Below are positions 34,756-42,704 of a stretch of 64,000 bases of DNA, in pieces. The notes below the pieces were generated by a model that was given only the letters and a program-made list of their open reading frames with translations, had not been told where the DNA came from and did no database searches. Both the position numbers and the translations under genes were made by a program. This DNA is from Natronomicrosphaera sp040876735 (GTDB taxonomy: Bacteria > Planctomycetota > Phycisphaerae > Phycisphaerales > Phycisphaeraceae), in NCBI GenBank assembly GCA_040876735.1, contig JBBDPC010000005.1:106955-170954 (forward strand). Reading direction: 5' to 3'. Position 1 is the stretch's first letter, and every line of letters starts with the position of its first letter.

Positions 34756-36738
34756 TCACCGATCGTCCGGACCGGGCGGCTCGATCGACGGTTCACCGCA
34801 GCCGGGCACGGGCCAGAGATTGAAACGGTTCTCGCCACGCTGAAGATTCTGGAATGGACCGGGCAGCCGTCCCTCCGCCGGAATGGCGGCGCCGAGATAG
34901 TCAACTTCCACGAATTCGTAAGGCAGCGTCTGCAGTTGTGATGGCGACTCGTCGACGGTCAATGTCAGCGCCAGCGTTTCGGGGTCCAGCGTCGCCCGAA
35001 GCTCGCCGGTGAGACTGGCGCGGTCGTGATTCATCATGGCGCGCCACTGGTCGAGATTCAGTGCCGGCGCGCGTCCTTCGAGCAGTTCGATCTGGCTGTC
35101 GGCCAGGCCCGGGTCGCCCGTTGCTTCAAACGCCCGGCGGGCCTCTGCGCTGAGGCGATCACCATCGGGTCGATCCTCTGCACCGTTGTTGGGGTTGACG
35201 ATGAATCGTGGCTGGTGCCCGTCGGCAATGGAAAAGACGTTGCGGTCCGACTCGTTGTCGGCGGTTTTGCCGCCGGGCAGCGGCAGGCTGATCTCGCCCT
35301 CCACGTTCCCGATGAGCAGGTTGTTGTACAAGTATTCCTGCTCGGCGCCAGGGCCGCGGTTGGTCGCAACGTGGATGTAGATGCCGCGCCGCGTGTTGTC
35401 GAAAATCAGGTTGTGCACGGCGGTGATGCGGCTGGCGTCGTGGGCGTAAATGCCGTCGCCGCGGTTGGCGAGAATCACGTTGTTGTCGGCAAGCATGCCG
35501 GGACGGTCCGCGCCAAGCAGTTCGAGAAAAATGCCGTTCGGCGTGTTGTTGATGACAAGATTGCGCGTCACCCGTCCGCCGGCACAATCGTTGTCGAGCC
35601 AGATGCCGTAGGCTTCGTTGTCTCGGACAAGATTGCCTTCGATGACGCCGTCGTAGAACAGGTGCACCTTGATCCCGCCGGACTCGTAGCCTGGCACGCC
35701 GGCGCCGTTGCGTTCGACGATGTTGCCGACGATTCGGGTGTCGTAGCTGCGCAGCCCCGCGATGCCGCACTGCTCGTTGTCGCTGACGATGTTGTTTCGA
35801 ATCAGGTGCCCACCGGTGTGGGGGATCACGCCATCGTGGCCATTGCGTTTGTCCTCCTCGAAAGGCATGTCGTTGATACCCCACTCCGCTCCGCATTCGA
35901 GGCCGATGCCGCGAGCGAAGCGAATGACATTGTTTTCGATGACCCACCCGTGCCCGCTGCGGGTCGAGACCATGCCCATCTGGGGGACGGCGATGCGATT
36001 GGCGGCATGTTCGAAGACGAAGCCTCGCACGTGAATATGTCCAAGCCCCCGAGACCGTGGTGCGAACACCCGCATGCGCACCGACAGTTCAACGGTTGCT
36101 TCGTTCGGATTCGGCGCTCCTTCGGGTAGACGCAGCGACAGCGTCAGGCCGTCGTCGGAAACTTCCCATGAACCAGCATCGTCTGGCAGCCGCTTGTCCG
36201 TGCCGTCCTGTGCCAACAGCCGGCCGTTAAAAAACACCTGCCCCTGCGTGCCATGGCCGCGATGTCGCGAAACGCGCATGGCGAAGGGCTTGTAATCACG
36301 ATCGGTGAACAGGTCCGGGTCGAGCTGCGTGCGCCATGTGTCGGGTTCGCCTTCGACCGGCTCCCATGTGCCGGTGTAACGTTCCGAGCCGCGGACAATC
36401 ACCTGGCCAGGTTCGGCGGCTTGGTAGGTAATGGGGCTGTCCGGCTCGCCGCCGCGCATCGGCGTCACCCACTCGCGGTAGATGCCTGCATGCACAAGCA
36501 CGGTATCGCCCGCCTCGGCGATCTGCGCCGCGGCATTGATTGACTTGAGCGGTCGCTCGGCCGTGCCGGGGTTGTCATTGGCGGCATCGCGGTGCTGCTG
36601 GTCAACCACCAGAGTCCGGGCCTCGCTTGTCGCCGATCCCGCCAGCAGGACGCCGGCGATGCCCGCGGCGCCGATCGTGTTCAGCCTCCGCGCACGCCAC
36701 GACTTTCCCATGGACGCGTCGTCACGCTTGTTACTCAT
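34756..36738 (-). CDS. Exported right-handed parallel beta-helix protein
   Basis: 660 residues. ATG at 36738, seven bases after GAGGA. The N-terminus is basic with an RR pair (RARRLNTIGAAGIAGVLLAG) and ends in SATSEA, so a signal peptide, perhaps Tat-type, is likely. The opening PLKSINAAAQIAEAGDTVLV and rungs (NNIVSDNEQCGIAG, EGNLVRDNEAYGIWLDN, RNLVINNTPNGIFLE) match the 740-residue protein at 15903, as does the C-terminal tail (LPGPFQNLQRGENRFNLWP). The two are paralogues, but this one lacks the helical insertion and carries the export signal. Probable action on acidic or deoxy-sugar polysaccharide; catalytic residues not assigned. Last gene of the operon headed by the pseudopilin at 38194. 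Convergent with the 723-residue beta-helix gene. Confidence 0.85.
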   Translation of the reverse strand: MSNKRDDASMGKSWRARRLNTIGAAGIAGVLLAGSATSEARTLVVDQQHRDAANDNPGTAERPLKSINAAAQIAEAGDTVLVHAGIYREWVTPMRGGEPDSPITYQAAEPGQVIVRGSERYTGTWEPVEGEPDTWRTQLDPDLFTDRDYKPFAMRVSRHRGHGTQGQVFFNGRLLAQDGTDKRLPDDAGSWEVSDDGLTLSLRLPEGAPNPNEATVELSVRMRVFAPRSRGLGHIHVRGFVFEHAANRIAVPQMGMVSTRSGHGWVIENNVIRFARGIGLECGAEWGINDMPFEEDKRNGHDGVIPHTGGHLIRNNIVSDNEQCGIAGLRSYDTRIVGNIVERNGAGVPGYESGGIKVHLFYDGVIEGNLVRDNEAYGIWLDNDCAGGRVTRNLVINNTPNGIFLELLGADRPGMLADNNVILANRGDGIYAHDASRITAVHNLIFDNTRRGIYIHVATNRGPGAEQEYLYNNLLIGNVEGEISLPLPGGKTADNESDRNVFSIADGHQPRFIVNPNNGAEDRPDGDRLSAEARRAFEATGDPGLADSQIELLEGRAPALNLDQWRAMMNHDRASLTGELRATLDPETLALTLTVDESPSQLQTLPYEFVEVDYLGAAIPAEGRLPGPFQNLQRGENRFNLWPVPGCGEPSIEPPGPDDR

Positions 36739-36766
36739 AGTCGGTTCCTCATCAGTCAGTCATTAG

Positions 36767-37309
36767 TCAGTCATTGGGCGTACAGCGCTGCGGGGTCGAC
36801 CCGTCCGGACAGGTCGGCAGCCGGGTGGTCAGCGTTCGGCCGGCGTCGCTGGTCTGCCGTACAGGCCGGTCGCTGTCCAGGTCTTGCACCAGGAAGTAGA
36901 ACTGGCCGTCCATCCCCCTCAGGCGGGCTTCGCTGGGACTGGCGGGCTGCGTCGAGCCGCCGCGCACCTCCTCGGGAGCCCACTCGATCCATGTCACGAT
37001 CGCCCCGGCTGACTCGGCCTCCTCACGCGTCATGCTCTCGAGTGTTTTCGGACACCCGCCGCAGCCGAACACCGCCGCGCGTGCACCGGTCAACTGCCCG
37101 CCGCTGTGAGGCGACGCCACGGGCGGCACCGCGGTGTAGGTGGCCGTAAAAAGCTGCCCCGTCTGCATGTCGTAGTAATACTCCTGCCGCAGTGACCCGC
37201 TGTCGCCACGCAGTGTCCAGACCATGGTCCCCACCGCGCCGCAGAGCGCGACCACTACCACGAGCGTGGCCACCGTCGAATGTTCATTGATCCATTGGCG
37301 CACACCCAT
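36767..37309 (-). CDS. Single-pass membrane protein linked to pseudopilin operon
   Basis: 180 residues. The start is the ATG at 37309 (MGVRQWINEHS); the frame to 37363 is longer but unsupported. One transmembrane helix (~14-33, TLVVVVALCGAVGTMVW) is followed by an extracytoplasmic domain. The domain has a conserved-looking Cys cluster (FGCGGCPKTLE) and a C-terminal pair of Cys in PTCPDGSTPQRCTPND. Proteins of this shape often accompany planctomycete pseudopilins; I know no function. The four Cys residues suggest disulfides or metal binding. It lies between the pseudopilin and the beta-helix gene, 69 bp after the first and 28 bp before the second, so the three are probably made together. Confidence 0.75.
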   Translation of the reverse strand: MGVRQWINEHSTVATLVVVVALCGAVGTMVWTLRGDSGSLRQEYYYDMQTGQLFTATYTAVPPVASPHSGGQLTGARAAVFGCGGCPKTLESMTREEAESAGAIVTWIEWAPEEVRGGSTQPASPSEARLRGMDGQFYFLVQDLDSDRPVRQTSDAGRTLTTRLPTCPDGSTPQRCTPND

Positions 37310-37378
37310 CGCGTCCGACCCTTTCGGAGGGAGAGGAAGTAAGTTCGAGCGGTTGCCTGCCATGCCGCCTAGAGGCGA

Positions 37379-38194
37379 CTACTCCAGATCCCAGAAGGCA
37401 GGGTGAAACTCGGAATAGCCCTGGGTCCAGTTTGAGAAGCCGACGGCGATGAGGTCATACGCTATCCTGCTTCGGCGGAAGCTGGCCGAACCGTCGGCCT
37501 TCATGACGTTCCAGCCGCCGTCCTGACCATCGAAGTGACCCCAGTTCTGAAGCGTGTCCATGAGCAGGATCTTGTTCGACGGCATCTGCTCACGTGTCCA
37601 GTAGGCCCGGTCGTTGCCGCCGGCGCCGGACACCGGCGGGTTGACGGCATCCGGTTCGTGCTGGTAGACGTACGGATTCAGCGAGTAACTGCTTTCCATC
37701 CATTCAAACCCGGCATGGGTGGTCGTCGTCGGCCAGGGGGAATAGAGGCTGTACTCGCGATACATGGACTCGCCGATTTCCACGTAGGGCTGCGCCATCA
37801 CGTCGCTGGAGCAGAAGTAGACTTCGCCCGACGAGAGCAGGCCCGCCTCCCACAGCCTGCCGTGGTTGAGAAAGGCGCTTTCGGAGGTCAGAAAGCCATT
37901 ATTGGTCTGGATCAGGCGTAACCAGTCGTACCAGTGGACGCCATTGCCGTCCGCTGGAAACGTCGGCCAGTGATCGTTTTCATCGGACGCGTACATGTGC
38001 AGCGCCAAGCCCAGTTGCCGCTGGTTCGACAGGCAATGCGTTCGCCGCGCCGACTCCCGTGCACTCGCCAACGCGGGTAGCAGAAGAGCGATCAGCATCG
38101 CGATGATGCTAATCACCACCAACAACTCGATCAGCGTAAAGCCTCGCATTGCAATCGTCCCGTGGCTGCGTCGATTCATGGTGTGTATAAACAT
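37379..38194 (-). CDS. Type II pseudopilin-like protein
   Basis: 271 residues, same length as the other pseudopilin at 22880. The start is the ATG at 38194, eight bases after GGAGG; another in-frame ATG is at 38179, and the frame to 38290 lacks support. A basic leader (MNRRSHGTIAMRG) precedes FTLIELLVVISIIAMLIA, the prepilin peptidase signal and N-terminal helix. The globular part has RRTHCLSNQRQLGLALHMYA, typical of planctomycete pseudopilins, and KILLMDTLQNWGHFDGQDGG near the end. It heads an operon with a membrane protein and an exported beta-helix protein, under a palindrome promoter, which suggests a dedicated export or surface role (inference). Confidence 0.9.
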   Translation of the reverse strand: MFIHTMNRRSHGTIAMRGFTLIELLVVISIIAMLIALLLPALASARESARRTHCLSNQRQLGLALHMYASDENDHWPTFPADGNGVHWYDWLRLIQTNNGFLTSESAFLNHGRLWEAGLLSSGEVYFCSSDVMAQPYVEIGESMYREYSLYSPWPTTTTHAGFEWMESSYSLNPYVYQHEPDAVNPPVSGAGGNDRAYWTREQMPSNKILLMDTLQNWGHFDGQDGGWNVMKADGSASFRRSRIAYDLIAVGFSNWTQGYSEFHPAFWDLE

Positions 38195-38250
38195 CAGAAA
38201 GGCCTCCGCTACAAGGTAAAACTCCGCAACACACGCCCGCGCCGATATGA

Positions 38251-38394
38251 CTATGGCCGGGCGGTTTGGCTGACCTGACACATCCGGCATGTACCTGAAG
38301 GTGACGACAATCTGTTCGCGAACGGCTTAAACGACCGCTCAACCGAACGGTGGCGTGCGGCCTGACTTGTCGCCGACTTCGTGAGGTGAAACAT
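38251..38394 (-). CDS. Possible 47-residue leader ORF in the pseudopilin operon leader
   Basis: An ATG at 38394 lies six bases after a perfect GGAGG and opens a 47-codon frame (MFHLTKSATS..., basic, with CRMC near the end) inside the leader between the promoter and the pseudopilin. Third-position GC is lower than in the surrounding genes, which argues against strong coding selection. It may be a small regulatory or leader peptide, or chance. Confidence 0.25.
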   Translation of the reverse strand: MFHLTKSATSQAARHRSVERSFKPFANRLSSPSGTCRMCQVSQTARP

Positions 38395-38422
38395 GCTGAG
38401 CCTCCGAGGGGGCCCCAACCGG

Positions 38423-38465
38423 ATGATTGCACGTGAAATCTAGCAGGCGCTTTGTTCCGCGTCAA
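38423..38465 (-). promoter_or_regulatory. Promoter/operator of the pseudopilin/beta-helix operon
   Basis: On the minus strand TTGACG (38460-38465), 17 bp, then TAGATT (38437-38442), one arm of the palindrome 38423-38442 (ATGATTG, CACGTG 38430-38435, AAATCTA). The pseudopilin start is ~230 bp downstream, another long leader. Confidence 0.8.
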
Positions 38466-38545
38466 CCCCGTCCTGCTGCAAGCCCCTCGCTTTATGAAAC
38501 GCCTCTGCTCAACAAAGTCACATGCAGGCCGGGGCATTCAGCGGG

Positions 38546-40276
38546 TCACGGCCGGTCGTGCGCGAGGATCGTCGACTCCATCCGCATCGACTGTTCCGGC
38601 TCCCAGACGACGGCGACTTGCTGGTCCGACAAGGCCGCGATTTGCAGGGGCGCATCCGAGGCCGGCTCATCGTCATGAAGCAGTTCCAACGCCCACGCCT
38701 GCCAGCACGGCCGATTGTCGGTCGCCAGGTTGAAGGTCCTGGTCTGGCCCGACCACCACACCGCGTCGAGTACGACACGGTCATCCAACTGCCGACTTTC
38801 CCACCGCGGGTTGTGTTCAAGCAGCGTCGGGCCTGTTTCGGGCAGATGCACCACCGCCCGCCATGTGCCGGCCGCCAGGACATAACGCTGCGCGTCAAGC
38901 TGTCTCACCTCAACGCCCTGTCCTGCCAGTTCCAAGCGGAGGCGCAGATCATGGGCCTGGAAGTTTCCATCGGCTGGGCGATCCAGAAACAGGTGGAAGT
39001 CGCCGCCGTCGCGCAGCATCGTCATCAGGCAGAGCACGCGGTTGCGCTTCTGTATGCATCGCAGATAGCCGCTGGCGAAGTCCTCGTCATCTTTCAGCAG
39101 ACGCACGCGCAACACGACGGCGGGGTCAGCATCACTCGCCCAGTACCCGATCAAGGGACGGCGCTGGTTCCACAGTTCGCCGCGGTTGACGCTGGCGAGC
39201 GTTGCCTGATGATGCAACCAGGTCGTGCCCGCCACGGTGCTTCGGCCGGCGTGGTCACGGGCGAAGCTGTCATGGTGTTCCTGCTCGGGCGGGTCGAGCC
39301 GGGCGAAACATTCCACCAGCGCGGCTGGGCAAGGCAGCGGTCGGATGCCTGCCTCCAGTGTTCCGGCTTTTTCGCCGGCATGCCGCGGATGTACGGTGAT
39401 CGGCTGTGGCAGCCGAGCGTTCAGCAAGCCGACGGTGTTGCCGGCCAGGTGATCGGCATAGGCTCGGGCGTGCGGCCCGGCCCACTGTTGCGTCGGAGGA
39501 TGGTAATGCCTGGCAATGGTTTGCCACGCGAGTTGGCGCAGACCTTCGGCCGACTCCCGCACAACCGGGTCGCGCACCAGTTGCAGCGTCCGTTCGGCTT
39601 CGAGCAAGGTCACCATCGTGTAGGTCGGGCTGTTGTACTCGGTGAAGCCGCCCTGCTGGCGGGCATAGGCAAGCACGCGTTCCAAGCGGCGTCGGCCGTA
39701 GGCCAGCAGTCGCGGCTCGTCGAGCGTTTCCCCCGCCACGGCCGTCACCCCGCCGCCCATCACGGCGATGTTCGTGTAGTCAGGCTGCACGTTTCGTCGA
39801 AATATCGACCAGGCCGCGTGTGCCAACGCATCGCGCATCAAGGCCACCAGTTCCTCGCCCAGCACCGTGACGTGCTCGGCCAGCATCGTCGCCAGTCGCG
39901 CCCCGCAGAAATCCGCCCAGTTCCAGTCCGGCGGCGCCATGCGTGCGACCGGCTCTTCGAGATAGTACGGCCAGATGCCGTAGGTTGGCTCACATGGATC
40001 GGTGTTCTGCAGCGAGATCACCTTGGTGACAATCCGCCTGGCCCGCTCAACCTCCGCCTTCCCGCCATGCTTGAGCAGCAGAATGGCATAGCCCAATGAT
40101 CCCAGGACTTCATGCGCCTGCTCTCCAACGGGAAGGCTGGAATGGTAGTTACGCCGGCTCAGTTTTGTCCGCACCATGTCGCACTCGCTGCTGAACCGTG
40201 CGGCGAGCGCCTCCAGTTGCGTCTGGAGGCTCGGGTCTGCCACGGAGGTATCGGTGCGTGCCTTGATATTCATCAT
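38546..40276 (-). CDS. Alpha/alpha-toroid protein of unknown activity (lyase- or hydrolase-like)
   Basis: 576 residues. Adjacent ATGs at 40276 and 40273 begin MMNIKARTD; the open frame to 40549 overlaps the solute-binding-protein gene and is not supported. No signal peptide. The N-terminal two thirds look like an (alpha/alpha) barrel, with FTEYNSPTYTMVTLLEAERT at ~200 and conserved aromatic and His residues (RHYHPPTQQWAGPHARAYAD). The C-terminal third is a beta-sandwich. This layout is shared by heparinase-like polysaccharide lyases and by some glycosidases, but I cannot place it in a family. Its position as last gene of the ABC importer operon, 91 bp behind the binding protein, suggests a cytoplasmic step on the imported sugar. 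Confidence 0.75.
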   Translation of the reverse strand: MMNIKARTDTSVADPSLQTQLEALAARFSSECDMVRTKLSRRNYHSSLPVGEQAHEVLGSLGYAILLLKHGGKAEVERARRIVTKVISLQNTDPCEPTYGIWPYYLEEPVARMAPPDWNWADFCGARLATMLAEHVTVLGEELVALMRDALAHAAWSIFRRNVQPDYTNIAVMGGGVTAVAGETLDEPRLLAYGRRRLERVLAYARQQGGFTEYNSPTYTMVTLLEAERTLQLVRDPVVRESAEGLRQLAWQTIARHYHPPTQQWAGPHARAYADHLAGNTVGLLNARLPQPITVHPRHAGEKAGTLEAGIRPLPCPAALVECFARLDPPEQEHHDSFARDHAGRSTVAGTTWLHHQATLASVNRGELWNQRRPLIGYWASDADPAVVLRVRLLKDDEDFASGYLRCIQKRNRVLCLMTMLRDGGDFHLFLDRPADGNFQAHDLRLRLELAGQGVEVRQLDAQRYVLAAGTWRAVVHLPETGPTLLEHNPRWESRQLDDRVVLDAVWWSGQTRTFNLATDNRPCWQAWALELLHDDEPASDAPLQIAALSDQQVAVVWEPEQSMRMESTILAHDRP

Positions 40277-40367
40277 CGCTGTTTTCGCGTCCGGGGTGTC
40301 TGGTCCGGTCAAACTGTGCGCGAGCAGTTGGCTGCAACCACAAAACAGACTCGTGGGACGTGCTGCA

Positions 40368-41822
40368 CTATTGCACCACTGAGCCAGGCCGATCGCTTGT
40401 CCACCATCGCTCGGTGTAGGGCTGGCCCGTGACCTGCTCGAACTTCCTCTGAAGGTCAGGCCGGCGGCGGAGGTTCTGGCGGATGCGTTGGTTGATCTCA
40501 TCCGCCGCCGCATGCAGCACCGTTTCAGGATCGCGGCCGTTCTCGACATACTCCACCGCGTCGCGAAGGATTCGCTCGGTCGTGCCGATCTCGATGAAGG
40601 GGCTCAGGTCAAGCGACCGGCTGGTTTCCAGGGCGGTGATAAAGGCGTCGTGAAAACCGGCCTCGGGGACGAGGGTGTTGGTCAGGTCATCGCCATCGCG
40701 GGCGAGGTTCGGGTTCGGCGGCAACCCGTCGCCGTCGTTGACGATGAGCTGGCCGTACTCCTCGCTGGCGAGATATTGAAGGAAAGCCAGCGCTGCTTCG
40801 CGGTTGGGGCTGGCGGCATTGATAGCCGCCCCGCGGGCCCGGCCGACGACCTGCGGGGGACGGTTGCCGGCCCGGGGGACCGTGACCGTGGCCAGGTTCG
40901 CCGGGTCCAGGTCCGGATGGTCCGGCAGCATCACGGTGACCCAGCGTCCGATGAAGATCATGGCGGCGCGTTCGCTGAAGAAAAGATTCAGGCCGCCGGC
41001 GCCCCATCCCCCTTGGCTGGCGAGACTGGCCATCTCGGCAGGCGGCGGCAGGGCCCGGTGGTGAAACATCAGCCGCTGATAGGTTTGGAGCGCGGCGATG
41101 GCTTCGGGATGGTCAAGTGTGCTGCGTAACCCATCGGCGTCAAAGAGCGTGGCTCCGTGGCCGGCGAGCAGGTCTTCGAAAAAAATGGTGTTCTCCCAGT
41201 TCGCCACCGGGATAATCCGTCGACCTTGCGCCGCACTACGCTCGCGGATCTGCACCGCCAATTCCCCCAGTTGCTCATACGTCCACTCCGGCTGCGGGTA
41301 AGGCAGATTCAGTTCATCGAAGAGGCGCTTGTTGTAGATCACCGTGCTCGCCCAGACGTTGCATGGAAAACGATATTGCCGGCCTTCATACATCAGGCCA
41401 TCAGCCATCGCCGGATAGGTGGCGTCGGGCCCGATGCCCATCTGCTCGGCGTAAGGCGTCAGGTCCAGCAAAATCCCCGCTTCGACCAACGTGGCCATGT
41501 GCGCGGCGCTCCAGGTGTCGATGATGTCCGGCCCGGTGCCAGTAGCGGCGCGAACGATCAGCTTGGTCATATCACCAGGATCGCGCACCACGGCCAGTCC
41601 CGGGTAGTGTTCGAGAAAGACCTCCGACTGCACCCGCCGGGCGGGGTTGGGATCGGTCGACCAGGTGAGCACCGTCAGTGCATCCACGTCGATCGCCTCC
41701 GCGCGATCCGCATCGTCAATCTGCCGCTCCACAGCCCGGCGAACCGGATCTTCAAGCGTTAATTGGGCGGCCGCCCACATCAGGCCGCAGATGACCAGGA
41801 TACCGAGGAAAATGTACTGCAT
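40368..41822 (-). CDS. ABC transporter extracellular solute-binding protein (sugar type)
   Basis: 484 residues. ATG at 41822, preceded by a GGGG/AGG-type ribosome binding site. The N-terminal helix (~3-20) has no lipobox cysteine and no clear cleavage site, so the protein may be membrane-anchored. The family 1 solute-binding fold is clear: VLTWSTDPNPARRVQSEVFL, the interlobe PDIIDTWSAAHMATLVEAG, YNKRLFDELNLPYP, and FIGRWVTVMLPDH near the middle. It delivers oligosaccharides to the permeases encoded directly upstream; only 3 bp separate the genes. The order (two permeases first, then binding protein) is less common than binding protein first. The nucleotide-binding ATPase is not encoded in the window and is probably supplied from elsewhere. 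Confidence 0.93.
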   Translation of the reverse strand: MQYIFLGILVICGLMWAAAQLTLEDPVRRAVERQIDDADRAEAIDVDALTVLTWSTDPNPARRVQSEVFLEHYPGLAVVRDPGDMTKLIVRAATGTGPDIIDTWSAAHMATLVEAGILLDLTPYAEQMGIGPDATYPAMADGLMYEGRQYRFPCNVWASTVIYNKRLFDELNLPYPQPEWTYEQLGELAVQIRERSAAQGRRIIPVANWENTIFFEDLLAGHGATLFDADGLRSTLDHPEAIAALQTYQRLMFHHRALPPPAEMASLASQGGWGAGGLNLFFSERAAMIFIGRWVTVMLPDHPDLDPANLATVTVPRAGNRPPQVVGRARGAAINAASPNREAALAFLQYLASEEYGQLIVNDGDGLPPNPNLARDGDDLTNTLVPEAGFHDAFITALETSRSLDLSPFIEIGTTERILRDAVEYVENGRDPETVLHAAADEINQRIRQNLRRRPDLQRKFEQVTGQPYTERWWTSDRPGSVVQ

Positions 41823-41825
41823 GAC

Positions 41826-42704
41826 CTACCCCTTCACCCCGCCAAGTTGCAGTCCGCGCACGAGGAACTTCTGGAAAATAACGAAAATCACGATCAATGG
41901 AATCACGGTCAGCGTTGCGGCCGCCATCACCAGTTCCGCCTGGACCCCATAGCCGGTGTCCAGTTCCAGCAGGCCCACGGAGAGCGGGAAGTACTGGCTG
42001 TCGTTGAGCATGATCAGCGGCCAGAAAAATGATTGGTACGCGGCGAGGAAGGTGATGATCGCCAGCGCGATGACGCCCGGCCGGGCGAGCGGCATGACCA
42101 CATCCCAGAAGATCCGCCAGTGGCTTGCCCCGTCGATCCGCGCCGCCTCATCAAGTGAGGGAGGAATGGAAAGCATGAACTGGCGCAGCAGGAATGTCCC
42201 GAAGGCACTGAAGGCGGCGGGAATGATCAGGCCGTGATAGGTGTTGACGAACCCGAACCAGACCATGATCTGGAAGTTGGGAATCATCGTCACGACGCCG
42301 GGCACCATCATCGTGGCCAGGTAGAGCAGGAAGACGGTGTCGCGCCCCTTCCATCGCAGCCGGCTGAAGGCATAGGCGGCCATGGCACTGGTGAGCACCG
42401 TCAGCAGGGTGGTCGCCAGGGCGATGAAAAAGCTGTTGACGTACCAGCGGCCGAAGTCCAGATCGAGATACTCGTCGCCGCGTACCGGGATCTGCCCCAG
42501 CAGTTTGGGGTAGTTCTCCAACGTAAGCCGTTCGGGCACGATGTGCGCCCCGCCGCGTTCGACCTCAGCGTGCGTTTTGAACGATGCGCCGACCATCCAG
42601 ACAAACGGCGCCGCCACCAGCAGCCCCAGCAGGCACAGCACAGTGAAGCGCAGCAGCAAGCGGCCCATTCGCGCCTTCGGCCGTCGGGAGTCGTGCGTGC
42701 TCAC
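41826..42704 (-). CDS. Carbohydrate ABC transporter permease, MalG/UgpE type
   Basis: 292 residues, normal for the family. The start is the GTG at 42704, overlapping the upstream stop as GTGA and seven bases after GGAGG. The long open frame reaching 43451 is only shadow of the other permease. Six transmembrane helices are evident, with the EAA loop (DEAARIDGASHWRIFWDVVM) that contacts the ATPase. It forms the channel with the larger MalF-type permease encoded just before it. The start is well supported by the overlap and ribosome binding site. Substrate unknown, but the operator context suggests oligosaccharides of the polymer degraded by this island. Confidence 0.95.
   Translation of the reverse strand: MSTHDSRRPKARMGRLLLRFTVLCLLGLLVAAPFVWMVGASFKTHAEVERGGAHIVPERLTLENYPKLLGQIPVRGDEYLDLDFGRWYVNSFFIALATTLLTVLTSAMAAYAFSRLRWKGRDTVFLLYLATMMVPGVVTMIPNFQIMVWFGFVNTYHGLIIPAAFSAFGTFLLRQFMLSIPPSLDEAARIDGASHWRIFWDVVMPLARPGVIALAIITFLAAYQSFFWPLIMLNDSQYFPLSVGLLELDTGYGVQAELVMAAATLTVIPLIVIFVIFQKFLVRGLQLGGVKG

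Noticed and set aside
36028..36033. CACGTG inside the 660-residue beta-helix gene
   Set aside because: Coding position, and only one arm is partly similar.
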